A DNA stretch of 11,154 nucleotides from an archaeon (GTDB taxonomy: Archaea > Iainarchaeota > Iainarchaeia > Iainarchaeales > Iainarchaeaceae): assembly GCA_005239615.1 (NCBI GenBank), contig SBBR01000102.1, forward strand, positions 1 to 11,154, read 5' to 3'. Under the pieces are notes generated by a model. That model saw only the letters and a program-made list of their open reading frames with translations, searched no databases and was not told where the DNA came from. Positions 6,177 through 11,154 of this stretch are shown here, in pieces (positions within the stretch are counted from its first letter, which is position 1; every line of letters starts with the position of its first letter). The position numbers were made by a program, and so were the translations under genes.

Positions 6177-6305
6177 TCAGGCAGTTTCGCGCGAGTAATC
6201 CTTCATCGACTTTATCGCGGCCTCTAGCATCACTTTCTTGCGGATGCTCTTCTCGTTCGAGTAGAGCCTCTCCAGCTCGTGGATAAGCATCTCAAGCTCT
6301 ATCAT
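6177..6305 (-). CDS. Small helical ORF of 42 residues
   Basis: Reading the minus strand from the ATG at 6305 gives MIELEMLIHELERLYS, then NEKSIRKKVMLEAAIKSM and KDYSRETA with a TGA stop. Its GAG, CTC, AAG and CGC codons match neighbouring real genes. A clear TATA box (6340-6334) sits 32 bp upstream, giving a leader of about 5 nt. The sequence predicts one or two amphipathic helices, no membrane segment and no cysteine. It lies downstream of hjc but has its own promoter, and a T-rich terminator separates the two. Function is not recognised; a small binding partner is possible. It was found by reading, not by a length-filtered ORF search. Confidence 0.55.
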   Translation of the reverse strand: MIELEMLIHELERLYSNEKSIRKKVMLEAAIKSMKDYSRETA

Positions 6306-6333
6306 GCTGACAGATTAATCCGTCTCGCAGAGA

Positions 6334-6340
6334 TTTATAA
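6334..6340 (-). promoter_or_regulatory. TATA box for the 42-residue ORF
   Basis: TTATAAA on the minus strand, about 32 bp from the ATG at 6305. It is among the clearest TATA boxes in the window. Confidence 0.5.
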
Positions 6341-6389
6341 CCTTAATCGTGCCATGCGCAGGAATGGTTTATTGGCAGTGGCGAGGGGG

Positions 6390-6405
6390 AAAACCCGGGA
6401 AAAAA
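6390..6405 (-). terminator. T-rich terminator immediately after hjc
   Basis: Directly after the hjc stop, the minus strand reads six T, CCCGGG, then four T and a run of C. Archaeal RNA polymerase terminates at oligo-T tracts, so this is a plausible end for the hjc transcript. Confidence 0.5.
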
Positions 6406-6870
6406 TCAGGCGCCTGTCAGGGTGCCGGCCTGCCCCGGGCGGGATTCGGCTCGCGTTTTTTTCGGCGCGACAACGAGCCTCTGCTGCTCGCCGATGAGAA
6501 TTTCTAGGGGAACCCCTACCTTCTGCACCTTTTCAAATGAGATGTTGTAGTTCTTGCCCCTGCTGAAATCCTCCGGCCTCACGAAAAACCAGCCCATGTT
6601 TGGATATTTCCACGCTACGAAAACCTCGGCTCCGGCGCGGCTGCCCCACTTGAAGAGCTCCTCTATCTGGCTTGGGGCAATGTTCAGGTGGTCTGCCCTC
6701 CATGCCTTGGCCTCGATGACCATTTTCCTGTCTTTGCCGATTACAATCAGGTCAGGCATCGGGAGAAGGTTCTTTCCAGAACCAGCTGTTCGCGCGACCG
6801 CAAAGCCCTTTGCCCAGAACAGCTTGATTAGCTCCCTCTCTGCATTCGCGCCCTTGTTGTAGTGCACCAT
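6406..6870 (-). CDS. hjc: Holliday junction resolvase, Hjc type
   Basis: A 154-residue nuclease of the archaeal Hjc family, which cuts four-way DNA junctions during recombination and fork repair. The nuclease core is intact: YNKGANAERELIKLF with E11, RTAGSGKNLLPMPDLIVIG with D40, and MVIEAKAW with E53 and K55. The length is slightly above the usual 120-145, because of a C-terminal tail after about 125 (GEQQRLVVAPKKTRAES...) that is basic and low-complexity and perhaps disordered. The ATG at 6870 is supported by a TATA box 25 bp upstream and by the motif starting at residue 4. The gene has its own promoter. Confidence 0.88.
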   Translation of the reverse strand: MVHYNKGANAERELIKLFWAKGFAVARTAGSGKNLLPMPDLIVIGKDRKMVIEAKAWRADHLNIAPSQIEELFKWGSRAGAEVFVAWKYPNMGWFFVRPEDFSRGKNYNISFEKVQKVGVPLEILIGEQQRLVVAPKKTRAESRPGQAGTLTGA

Positions 6871-6890
6871 ACAAAAAGTGGGCGGTTTCC

Positions 6891-6898
6891 GTTTAAAA
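6891..6898 (-). promoter_or_regulatory. TATA-like box for hjc
   Basis: TTTTAAAC on the minus strand is centred about 25 bp before the ATG at 6870, giving a leaderless transcript; no Shine-Dalgarno sequence is seen. Confidence 0.5.
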
Positions 6899-6900
6899 GG

Positions 6901-7117
6901 GAAACTGAAATAATCCGGATTCCGCCAAAAAGAACGCTAGCCCAAGTTTGCCCAATAAGCCCCTTAAAATGCCCCAAATCGCCAAATCGAGGGCTTCTAG
7001 GCGCCTGACACCTACCTTAATAATGGTTTCTGGGGGTAAGACTTATAGTGCCAATGCAAGGCACGTAATGGCATTTACGCGAGTTAGGAAACAGCGATTT
7101 GCAAATAATTTGGTTTG
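6901..7117. other. Intergenic stretch with two adjacent hairpins, no gene seen
   Basis: Both strands lack a convincing ORF. The only structure noticed is at 7048-7079: GTGCC/GGCAC (7048-7052/7060-7064) and CGTAA/TTACG (7064-7068/7075-7079), just after a TATA-like ACTTATAG (7041-7048). This might be the promoter region or remnant leader of the decayed gene that follows. Nothing else is apparent. Confidence 0.3.
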
Positions 7118-7414
7118 ATGGTTAACGGTCTGAAACAGGGCGCCACAGCAACTGTGTTGAAATCGACCTGGAAGTGATTCCGGGCTAGAGGCAGTTCCGC
7201 ATAATGGGATTCAATCCCTGGATGAATGCGCTCAAAATCAAGGTAAGGAAAAAGCCCTTGAGGGAAGGGCCAACAGGGAGCTTCTAGAAGAGCTCGAAAA
7301 ATTGTTTCACGCCAAAACCGAAATATTGTCAGGGACAGGAAAAAAAGAGTTCTTGTCAGTGGAATTTCGCCACAGGCAATACGCCAAATTATTGTACACG
7401 CCTGCAAAACCTAA
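7118..7414 (+). pseudogene. Decayed DUF167/YggU-family gene
   Basis: Joining four reading frames rebuilds a protein of about 97 residues with the DUF167 pattern. It starts MVNGLKQGATATV (from 7118), continues EIDLEVIPG (7159-7185), then RQFRIMGFNPWMNALKIKVR (7189-7248), then LEGRANRELLEELEKLF and AKTEILSGTGKK (from about 7257), and ends RVLVSGISPQAIRQIIVH with the TAA at 7412-7414. The hallmark GrAN(R/E)EL and EI(L/V)SG motifs are present. There are four lesions: one-base losses near 7155, 7250-7257 (AAAAAGCCC) and 7340-7348 (A-run), and an in-frame TAG at 7186-7188. DUF167 is a widespread small conserved family of uncertain role. With four lesions in under 300 bp beside an intact dnaG, decay is more likely than sequencing error. 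Confidence 0.75.
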
Positions 7415-7418
7415 TTCT

Positions 7419-7450
7419 ACATATAGGGAAATAGCCAGTTTCAAGGAGAT
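7419..7450 (+). promoter_or_regulatory. Possible dnaG promoter and Shine-Dalgarno site
   Basis: ACATATAG (7419-7426) is a TATA-like box that could start a transcript near 7446-7450. AAGGAGAT (7443-7450) lies 6 bp before the ATG at 7457 and is a strong Shine-Dalgarno match. The two do not fit a single transcript perfectly, so dnaG may also be read from further upstream. Confidence 0.4.
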
Positions 7451-7456
7451 GGTTAA

Positions 7457-8983
7457 ATGGCAAAGACATACATAAACACGGTCAAGTACGAGATAAAGAT
7501 GAAGTTCGAGATTGACGGCATCGTCGACAAGCCCGACATAATCGGCGCGATATTCGGCCAGAGCGAAGGGCTTTTGGGGGACGAGATGGACCTCAAGGAG
7601 CTCCAGAAGAACGGCAAGGTCGGCAGGATAGAAATCAACCACAGCACTTCCATGGGCCGCACGAAAGGGGATGTCGTGGTTCCCAGCTCGATGGACATGG
7701 CTGAGACGAGCATACTCGCCGCGGGCATAGAGAGCGTCGACAAGGTGGGGCCCTGCGCCGCGAAGTTCGAGATTGCGGATATTGCTGATACCAGGTCAAG
7801 CAAGCGCGATGAGATAAAGGACAGGGCGAAGGAGCTCTTCAAGAGGATGATGGAGAAGTCCAAGCCTGAAGTCCAGAGCATTAGCGAGGAAATAAGGGAG
7901 AACGCGAGGGCTGCCGACATCACTGAATACGGGCCGGACAAGCTGCCCGCGGGCCCTAACATCGATGAGAGCGATGAGATAATTGTGGTCGAGGGAAGGG
8001 CTGATGTCCTCAACCTCCTGCGCAACCAGATAAGGAACGTCATAGGCATGAACGGCTCGAACATCTCCAGCACAATCGTGAGGCTGAGCAGGGAGAAGCT
8101 GATAACAGCATTCATCGACGGCGACAGGGGAGGCCTGCTCAACGCGAGGAAGCTCTGCCAGATTGCGAGGGTGCAGTTCATCGCGAAGGCCCCTGACGGC
8201 AAGGAAGTGGAGGAGCTCACGCGCAAGGAAATTTTACAGTCGCTCAAGAGGGCCGTGGCGCCGACGGAGGTATTCTCTGAGGACAGGCCGTTCGAGCAGA
8301 GGAGGTTCGAGCGCTGGGAGGCAAGGGGCAGCATGGAAGGCGCAACAGGAGGCAGGGCTTTCGGGCATACTGAAAGGACTGAAGTTGGAGGCACCGAGGA
8401 CGGAATGCCTGGCGCCGGAAGCAGGGGGTTTGGAGAAGCAATAGCGCCATACGAGAGGTCGCGCATGGGCATTGGAAGGCCAATGAGAGGTGGCATGGGT
8501 TTCGGAAGGGGGCGCGGACCTGGGATGAGGGGTGGAAGGGGAATGTGGGATGGGATTGACCGACCCCAAAGGTTCCCGAGGCAGGGCTTTGGCATGGAAA
8601 TGAGGGGAGCGCCACGCAGACCAGCGCAGGAGAGGATGGCGTTCAACATTGACGACCCTGTCGCAGAAGCAGGTGCGCAAGTGCCGGCAGCATCTCTCCT
8701 TACTAGAGAAGAGGAGGAAAGATTCAGGCCAATGGTCGAGGAGCTAAAGGGCAGCATGAAGGCCAGGATTCTCGGCGTGGACAATGCAGTGATGAAGGAA
8801 GTCAAGGTTAAGGACGTGGTAGCCGAAATAGGCAAAGCGAAGAACGCCCACGCGGTAGTCCTCGATGGGGTAGTCACGAAAAGGCTCGTCGATGCTGCGG
8901 AAAAGGCCGGGGCAAAATTCGTGGTCGGCTGCCGCAAGGGAAAAATAGAGAACAACCCGAAAGTGAAGGCCGTGGCGATTTAA
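7457..8983 (+). CDS. dnaG: Archaeal DnaG-type TOPRIM protein (primase/exosome-associated)
   Basis: A 508-residue protein. Archaeal DnaG has RNA primase activity in vitro and is also a subunit of the RNA exosome. The N-terminus (TVKYEIKMKFEIDGIVDKPDIIGAIFGQSEGLLG, 8-41) is the conserved archaeal DnaG signature. The TOPRIM domain spans about 170-250, with E179 in VVEGRADV and D221/D223 in IDGDRGG. Residues about 290-395 are a low-complexity Gly/Arg/Met-rich segment with RGG, GRGRGPGM and RGGRGM runs. A folded C-terminal part (about 415-508) follows. The total is longer than the commonly seen 400-450, and the insertion accounts for this. The start is fixed by the Shine-Dalgarno site and by the conserved TVKYEI at residue 8. 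Confidence 0.93.
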   Translation: MAKTYINTVKYEIKMKFEIDGIVDKPDIIGAIFGQSEGLLGDEMDLKELQKNGKVGRIEINHSTSMGRTKGDVVVPSSMDMAETSILAAGIESVDKVGPCAAKFEIADIADTRSSKRDEIKDRAKELFKRMMEKSKPEVQSISEEIRENARAADITEYGPDKLPAGPNIDESDEIIVVEGRADVLNLLRNQIRNVIGMNGSNISSTIVRLSREKLITAFIDGDRGGLLNARKLCQIARVQFIAKAPDGKEVEELTRKEILQSLKRAVAPTEVFSEDRPFEQRRFERWEARGSMEGATGGRAFGHTERTEVGGTEDGMPGAGSRGFGEAIAPYERSRMGIGRPMRGGMGFGRGRGPGMRGGRGMWDGIDRPQRFPRQGFGMEMRGAPRRPAQERMAFNIDDPVAEAGAQVPAASLLTREEEERFRPMVEELKGSMKARILGVDNAVMKEVKVKDVVAEIGKAKNAHAVVLDGVVTKRLVDAAEKAGAKFVVGCRKGKIENNPKVKAVAI

Positions 8984-8987
8984 GGCT

Positions 8988-9009
8988 GCGCCTTCGCAAA
9001 TAAATTTTT
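8988..9009 (+). terminator. Possible terminator after dnaG
   Basis: A short GCG/CGC hairpin (8988-8990/8995-8997) is followed by AT-rich sequence and five T (9005-9009), 22-26 bp past the dnaG stop. This suits oligo-T termination in archaea, although the T-run is short. Confidence 0.35.
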
Positions 9010-9013
9010 CACG

Positions 9014-9169
9014 TCACCGTAAATAAAATTTCGAGAGCACATCCGCAAATGACTTGATGGAATCAGTTACCGGTTTGGCAGCTTCGTCAGGCCCAGCATA
9101 TGCCGCTATCAGCAAGAAAAAGAAAATGAATGCCAATATTGGTCCGAAAATGGCAATCTTGGAATTCAA
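9014..9169 (-). CDS. Small single-helix membrane or secreted peptide, TTG start
   Basis: A minus-strand ORF of 51 residues. It starts (M)NSKIAIFGP, then has a strongly hydrophobic helix at about 5-24 (ILAFIFFFLLIAAYA), followed by GPDEAAKPVTDS and an amphipathic tail IKSFADVLSKFYLR. There is no ATG in frame; the first usable codon is the TTG at 9169-9167. A TATA-like AATAAAACC (9207-9199 on the minus strand) could start transcription near 9178. It may be anchored by the helix, or be a signal peptide with a short mature peptide (cut after AYA). It lies head-to-tail after another small membrane protein. Family not recognised. Existence is moderately supported by the clean hydrophobic-then-amphipathic pattern. 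Confidence 0.45.
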   Translation of the reverse strand: MNSKIAIFGPILAFIFFFLLIAAYAGPDEAAKPVTDSIKSFADVLSKFYLR

Positions 9170-9208
9170 ACTATGATATTTTGCGGAGAGTAAATGCGGT
9201 TTTATTGT

Positions 9209-9667
9209 TCACTTTTTTTTCTTGAAGCCCTTACCCTGCGTCACCGGATAATCCGGCACTTCCCTGATTCTCTCCTCAATCGGGAGCTCAAGGTCGCCGC
9301 TGCGGTAGAGCAGGTATCCAAAGAGAAGGATTGCAAGCCAGAAGAGAACAGAGGCAATGGGGGAAAGTATCGCGCCAGCGAATTGGGCGGCGGATAGCAG
9401 CGGAGCCTCGCCGCGCACAACAACTCCTGTTGCGCGGTAGAGCGCATCCGAGCAGAACGTGAACTGCGCCCTCTGCTCATCCGTGGTTGAATAGGAGCTC
9501 AGGCTCTCCACACATGAGTTGTAATACTTGACAGTATTCCAAGAGTCCACCATGGAGAATATCGCATGGAAGAACATCAGGACAGCCGCAGCAAGTATGA
9601 ACGCGCCGATAAGCCTGGGCAGGTGCACGTCCCTGTCAGCCACGCGGAGGTAAATAAGACGCCTCAT
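9209..9667 (-). CDS. Two-helix membrane protein, unknown function
   Basis: A 152-residue protein. A basic N-terminus (MRRLIYLRVADR) precedes a membrane helix at about 18-40, then a loop of about 50 residues (41-90) with C52 and C72 that could form a disulfide, then a second helix at about 93-121, then a charged tail ending GKGFKKKK. With positive charge at both ends, the loop is probably outside and both termini in the cytoplasm. A TATA box shared with the tRNA side lies 36 bp upstream. It is followed by the small hydrophobic ORF at 9014-9169 on the same strand. No family recognised. Confidence 0.72.
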   Translation of the reverse strand: MRRLIYLRVADRDVHLPRLIGAFILAAAVLMFFHAIFSMVDSWNTVKYYNSCVESLSSYSTTDEQRAQFTFCSDALYRATGVVVRGEAPLLSAAQFAGAILSPIASVLFWLAILLFGYLLYRSGDLELPIEERIREVPDYPVTQGKGFKKKK

Positions 9668-9698
9668 AAAAGACCGAGCATATTAAGGGTTTAATTTG

Positions 9699-9706
9699 TA
9701 TATAAA
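9699..9706. promoter_or_regulatory. Bidirectional TATA box between membrane-protein gene and tRNA-Val
   Basis: TATATAAA reads as TTTATATA on the other strand. Leftward it would start the 9209-9667 gene near 9677. Rightward it would start an RNA near 9730, giving a leader of about 75 nt before tRNA-Val that contains the first triple-tract element. No better TATA box is visible nearer the tRNA. Confidence 0.45.
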
Positions 9707-9748
9707 GGTTACGGCGGAAACAGTTTTTACAATAGCCACAATCGGCGT

Positions 9749-9801
9749 TTCTTTTCTTTTTTGGGCGAGCTTTTTTCTTTTCTTCCCAAGAAAAGAAAAA
9801 A
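9749..9801 (+). repeat. Triple-tract element 1: pyrimidine mirror repeat plus inverted repeat
   Basis: In order: Y1 TTCTTTTCTTTTTT (9749-9762), spacer GGGCGAGC (9763-9770), Y2 TTTTTTCTTTTCTT (9771-9784), loop CCC (9785-9787) and purine tract AAGAAAAGAAAAAA (9788-9801). Y2 and the purine tract are perfect 14-bp complements. Y1 is the exact mirror of Y2, which is what a third strand lying parallel to the purine tract needs for T-A-T and C-G-C triplets. The element ends 4 nt before the tRNA, so it lies in the tRNA 5' leader or promoter region. Folding in the cell is inferred. Confidence 0.8.
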
Positions 9802-9805
9802 GGTC

Positions 9806-9878
9806 GGGCCGGTGGTCTAGCGGTCATGACACATCGTTTACACCGATGAGGTCGCAGGTTCGATTCCTGCCCGGCCCA
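9806..9878 (+). tRNA. tRNA-Val, anticodon UAC
   Basis: A 73-nt tRNA gene with all arms. The acceptor GGGCCGG (9806-9812) pairs with CCGGCCC (9871-9877), with discriminator A9878. The D arm is at 9815-9830. The anticodon stem CATCG/CGATG (9832-9836/9844-9848) encloses loop TTTACAC, with anticodon TAC at 9839-9841, reading valine codons. The T arm GCAGG-TTCGATT-CCTGC is at 9854-9870. There is no intron, and the CCA end is not encoded. The gene sits between two related triple-tract elements, one 4 nt upstream and one 78 nt downstream. Confidence 0.97.
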
Positions 9879-9886
9879 TCAGAGCG

Positions 9887-9905
9887 TGCTCCTCGGAAGG
9901 GCACA
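9887..9905 (+). other. Small hairpin in the tRNA 3' trailer
   Basis: GTGCTC (about 9887-9892) can pair with GGGCAC (about 9899-9904) with one G-U, shortly after tRNA-Val. No T-run follows. It may be a trailer structure; support is weak. Confidence 0.25.
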
Positions 9906-9956
9906 CGTCGGTCCATCTGCGATAGGCCATAAGTCTTCATTCGCCAGCGAAGCGAT

Positions 9957-10009
9957 TTCTCTTTTCTTTTCGCCAGCGTTTTCTTTTCTCTTCCAAAGAG
10001 AAAAGAAAA
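9957..10009 (+). repeat. Triple-tract element 2: same architecture, different sequence
   Basis: Y1 TTCTCTTTTCTTTT (9957-9970), spacer CGCCAGCG (9971-9978), Y2 TTTTCTTTTCTCTT (9979-9992), loop CCA (9993-9995) and purine tract AAGAGAAAAGAAAA (9996-10009). Segment lengths are identical to element 1 (14-8-14-3-14). The purine tracts differ at three positions, and both pyrimidine tracts carry the matching change each time. The spacer word TCGCCAGCG also occurs just before the element at 9941-9949. Its T-rich tracts could end the tRNA transcript. Confidence 0.8.
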
Positions 10010-10098
10010 GGCTGCAGTCCTGCCAGACCCACTTCCTTTCGAAGAAAGGAACGTAGTACATTTTTCGCCGGCCATTTTGGAAAAAGGTCGACACAAAC

Positions 10099-10106
10099 CT
10101 ATAAAT
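10099..10106 (+). promoter_or_regulatory. TATA box for the transglutaminase-like gene
   Basis: CTATAAAT is centred 27 bp before the ATG at 10130, with no Shine-Dalgarno sequence between, so the message is probably leaderless. Confidence 0.6.
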
Positions 10107-10129
10107 CACTTGAATGCCATAATCCTTGG

Positions 10130-11154
10130 ATGACCCACAGCCCCCAAATAAAAATAATTTTCGCACTGACCTTAGTGCTGGCTCTGGGTGGTTTCGCGCA
10201 TGCCCTCGACTACAGGCCGGCGACGATAAAGGCCATGGATGTGACGGTAACCAACGAGGCAAGGGGCGCTTTTTACGGCACTGTCTCGGCAGGGGACAGG
10301 ATGGAGCTGCTCGCGCTTTCGCTGAGGAGCTTGCCTGACCAGGAGCTTGTCTCGCTGGACGAGTACATGGAAATCGGCGGGGCGAAAATACTGCCAGTGC
10401 ACGTGGAGAGGAACGGCCTCTACTATTCCAAGTACAACATAGACGATCTCTACGAGTTCGCTGACACGCCAGAGTTCCGCATAGTGAGGGAGGCAAGGCT
10501 CAGGAAAACCGCAAAGATAGGCCTAGGCGAGGACTACAACCTGAGCGCTGCCATAATGGACATTAACAATTTCCTTGGACAGACGGATTACATCGAGGTG
10601 AACGACCAGAGCTTGAGGAGCAAGGCAAACCTCGAGTTCCTAAGCGACTCAGAAATAGGCACAATCAGGCAGGTGGCGGAATGGGTGAACAGCAACATAA
10701 AGTACGATTTCGAAAACTATTACGGCACGATTTACAGCGCGAGGCAGACGTATGATGCCGGTGCGGGGGTCTGCGACGAGTTCGCTAACCTGACTGCTGC
10801 ATTCCTTCGCATAAAAGGCGTTCCCGCAAGGTACGTTTCAGGCATCAGCTTTGACGGCGAGCGCTTCGGCAACCACGGCTGGCTAGAAGTTTTCCTCCCA
10901 GGCACTGGATGGATAGGGGTTGACTCTACTTATGGGGAAGCAGGGTACATCGACGCTGGCCACTTCATTGTGGCGAGGACAGCTGATGCCAATGAAGCGG
11001 TTGATTTTGTTTTCCTCACCACCAGCAGGAAACCGATACAGGTCGAGACAAGGCTCGGCCTGCCGCAGGTGAAGGTGAATTCTGTTGGGTTCTTTGAGGG
11101 CCTCACGCAGGCGGAACTCCCCACACTGGCAGTGCATTCGGAGGAGGCGTTCAC
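10130..11154 (+). CDS. Secreted transglutaminase-like (papain-fold) protein, partial
   Basis: At least 341 residues are present, and the frame is open at the window edge. Residues 1-25 form a signal peptide: a hydrophobic core IIFALTLVLALGGF, then AHA before LDYRP, a typical signal-peptidase site. Residues 26-150 form a beta-rich pre-domain. The transglutaminase-like core spans about 180-275 with the catalytic triad C215 in GAGVCDEFANLTAAFLR, H249 in FGNHGWLEVF and D265 in GWIGVDSTYGE. Such enzymes cleave or form amide bonds by a thiol mechanism; many archaeal and bacterial members are thought to be proteases or peptidoglycan/protein modifiers, and the substrate here is unknown. Residues after 300 begin a further strand-rich domain (VETRLGLPQVKVNSVGFFEG). 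The start is supported by the TATA spacing and signal peptide. Confidence 0.85.
   Translation, partial: MTHSPQIKIIFALTLVLALGGFAHALDYRPATIKAMDVTVTNEARGAFYGTVSAGDRMELLALSLRSLPDQELVSLDEYMEIGGAKILPVHVERNGLYYSKYNIDDLYEFADTPEFRIVREARLRKTAKIGLGEDYNLSAAIMDINNFLGQTDYIEVNDQSLRSKANLEFLSDSEIGTIRQVAEWVNSNIKYDFENYYGTIYSARQTYDAGAGVCDEFANLTAAFLRIKGVPARYVSGISFDGERFGNHGWLEVFLPGTGWIGVDSTYGEAGYIDAGHFIVARTADANEAVDFVFLTTSRKPIQVETRLGLPQVKVNSVGFFEGLTQAELPTLAVHSEEAF

Noticed and set aside
6279..6497. Plus-strand ORF across the hjc terminator region
   Set aside because: It is Arg-rich with no motif and overlaps the 3' end of hjc and the promoter of the 42-residue ORF on the opposite strand.
7186..7188. In-frame TAG in the DUF167 remnant as a pyrrolysine codon
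   Set aside because: The same gene has three frameshifts, so the TAG is simpler as a nonsense lesion, and other genes here use TAG as an ordinary stop.
7453..8955. Minus-strand open frame of 500 codons opposite dnaG
   Set aside because: It mirrors dnaG; the Ser/Leu/Pro-rich product has no motifs, while dnaG is recognised with its TOPRIM residues.
9696..9932. Plus-strand ORF reading through the first triple-tract element and tRNA-Val
   Set aside because: It starts inside the TATA box and crosses a complete tRNA gene. Its Phe- and Lys-rich middle is only the translation of the pyrimidine and purine tracts.
9749..10009. CRISPR array or insertion sequence ends
   Set aside because: Only two copies are present, with differing sequence and a tRNA between them; no spacers, transposase or target-site duplication are visible.
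10126..10338. ORF overlapping the start of the transglutaminase-like gene in another frame
   Set aside because: The frame from 10130 gives a signal peptide and an intact catalytic triad through the window edge; the alternative frame stops early and has no recognisable features.

Overview
The window looks like an archaeal chromosome segment. Recognisable genes are of archaeal type: a Pth2 peptidyl-tRNA hydrolase, an archaeal DnaG-type TOPRIM protein, an Hjc-type Holliday junction resolvase, an AlaX-type tRNA-editing protein and a VapBC toxin-antitoxin pair. Several starts lie 24-32 bp downstream of AT-rich TATA-like boxes, as expected for leaderless or short-leader archaeal transcripts. I cannot name the lineage. 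The compact layout and many short membrane proteins would fit a DPANN-type or similar little-studied archaeon, but that is a guess.

Layout. 1-500: the 3' part of an alaX gene with an apparent single-base frameshift, followed by a second, degenerate copy of its last codons and a small hairpin. 567-1258: vapBC with a two-palindrome operator. 1284-2661: pth2, a two-helix membrane protein and a circularly permuted GTPase. 2662-2835: non-coding sequence with nested complementary segments, possibly an RNA gene. 2869-5492: a two-gene operon for a membrane-anchored beta-rich protein and a 654-residue coiled-coil membrane protein with internal duplications. 5550-6870, minus strand: a secreted or anchored cysteine-containing protein, a 42-residue helical ORF and hjc. 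7118-7414: a decayed DUF167/YggU gene. 7457-8983: dnaG. 9014-9667, minus strand: two small membrane proteins. 9749-10009: a tRNA-Val(UAC) gene flanked by two unusual 53-nt elements. 10130 to the end: a secreted transglutaminase-like protein, cut by the window edge.

The most striking feature is the pair of 53-nt elements around tRNA-Val. Each is built as pyrimidine tract (14) - spacer (8) - pyrimidine tract (14) - loop (3) - purine tract (14). In each, the outer pyrimidine tract is a perfect mirror of the inner one, and the inner one is perfectly complementary to the purine tract. One strand could therefore fold into a 14-layer pyrimidine-purine-pyrimidine triple helix. The two copies differ at three tract positions, and all three segments change together.

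The other themes are gene decay (alaX, DUF167, the alaX tail duplication), small genes missed by length cut-offs, and two membrane-linked systems of unknown role.
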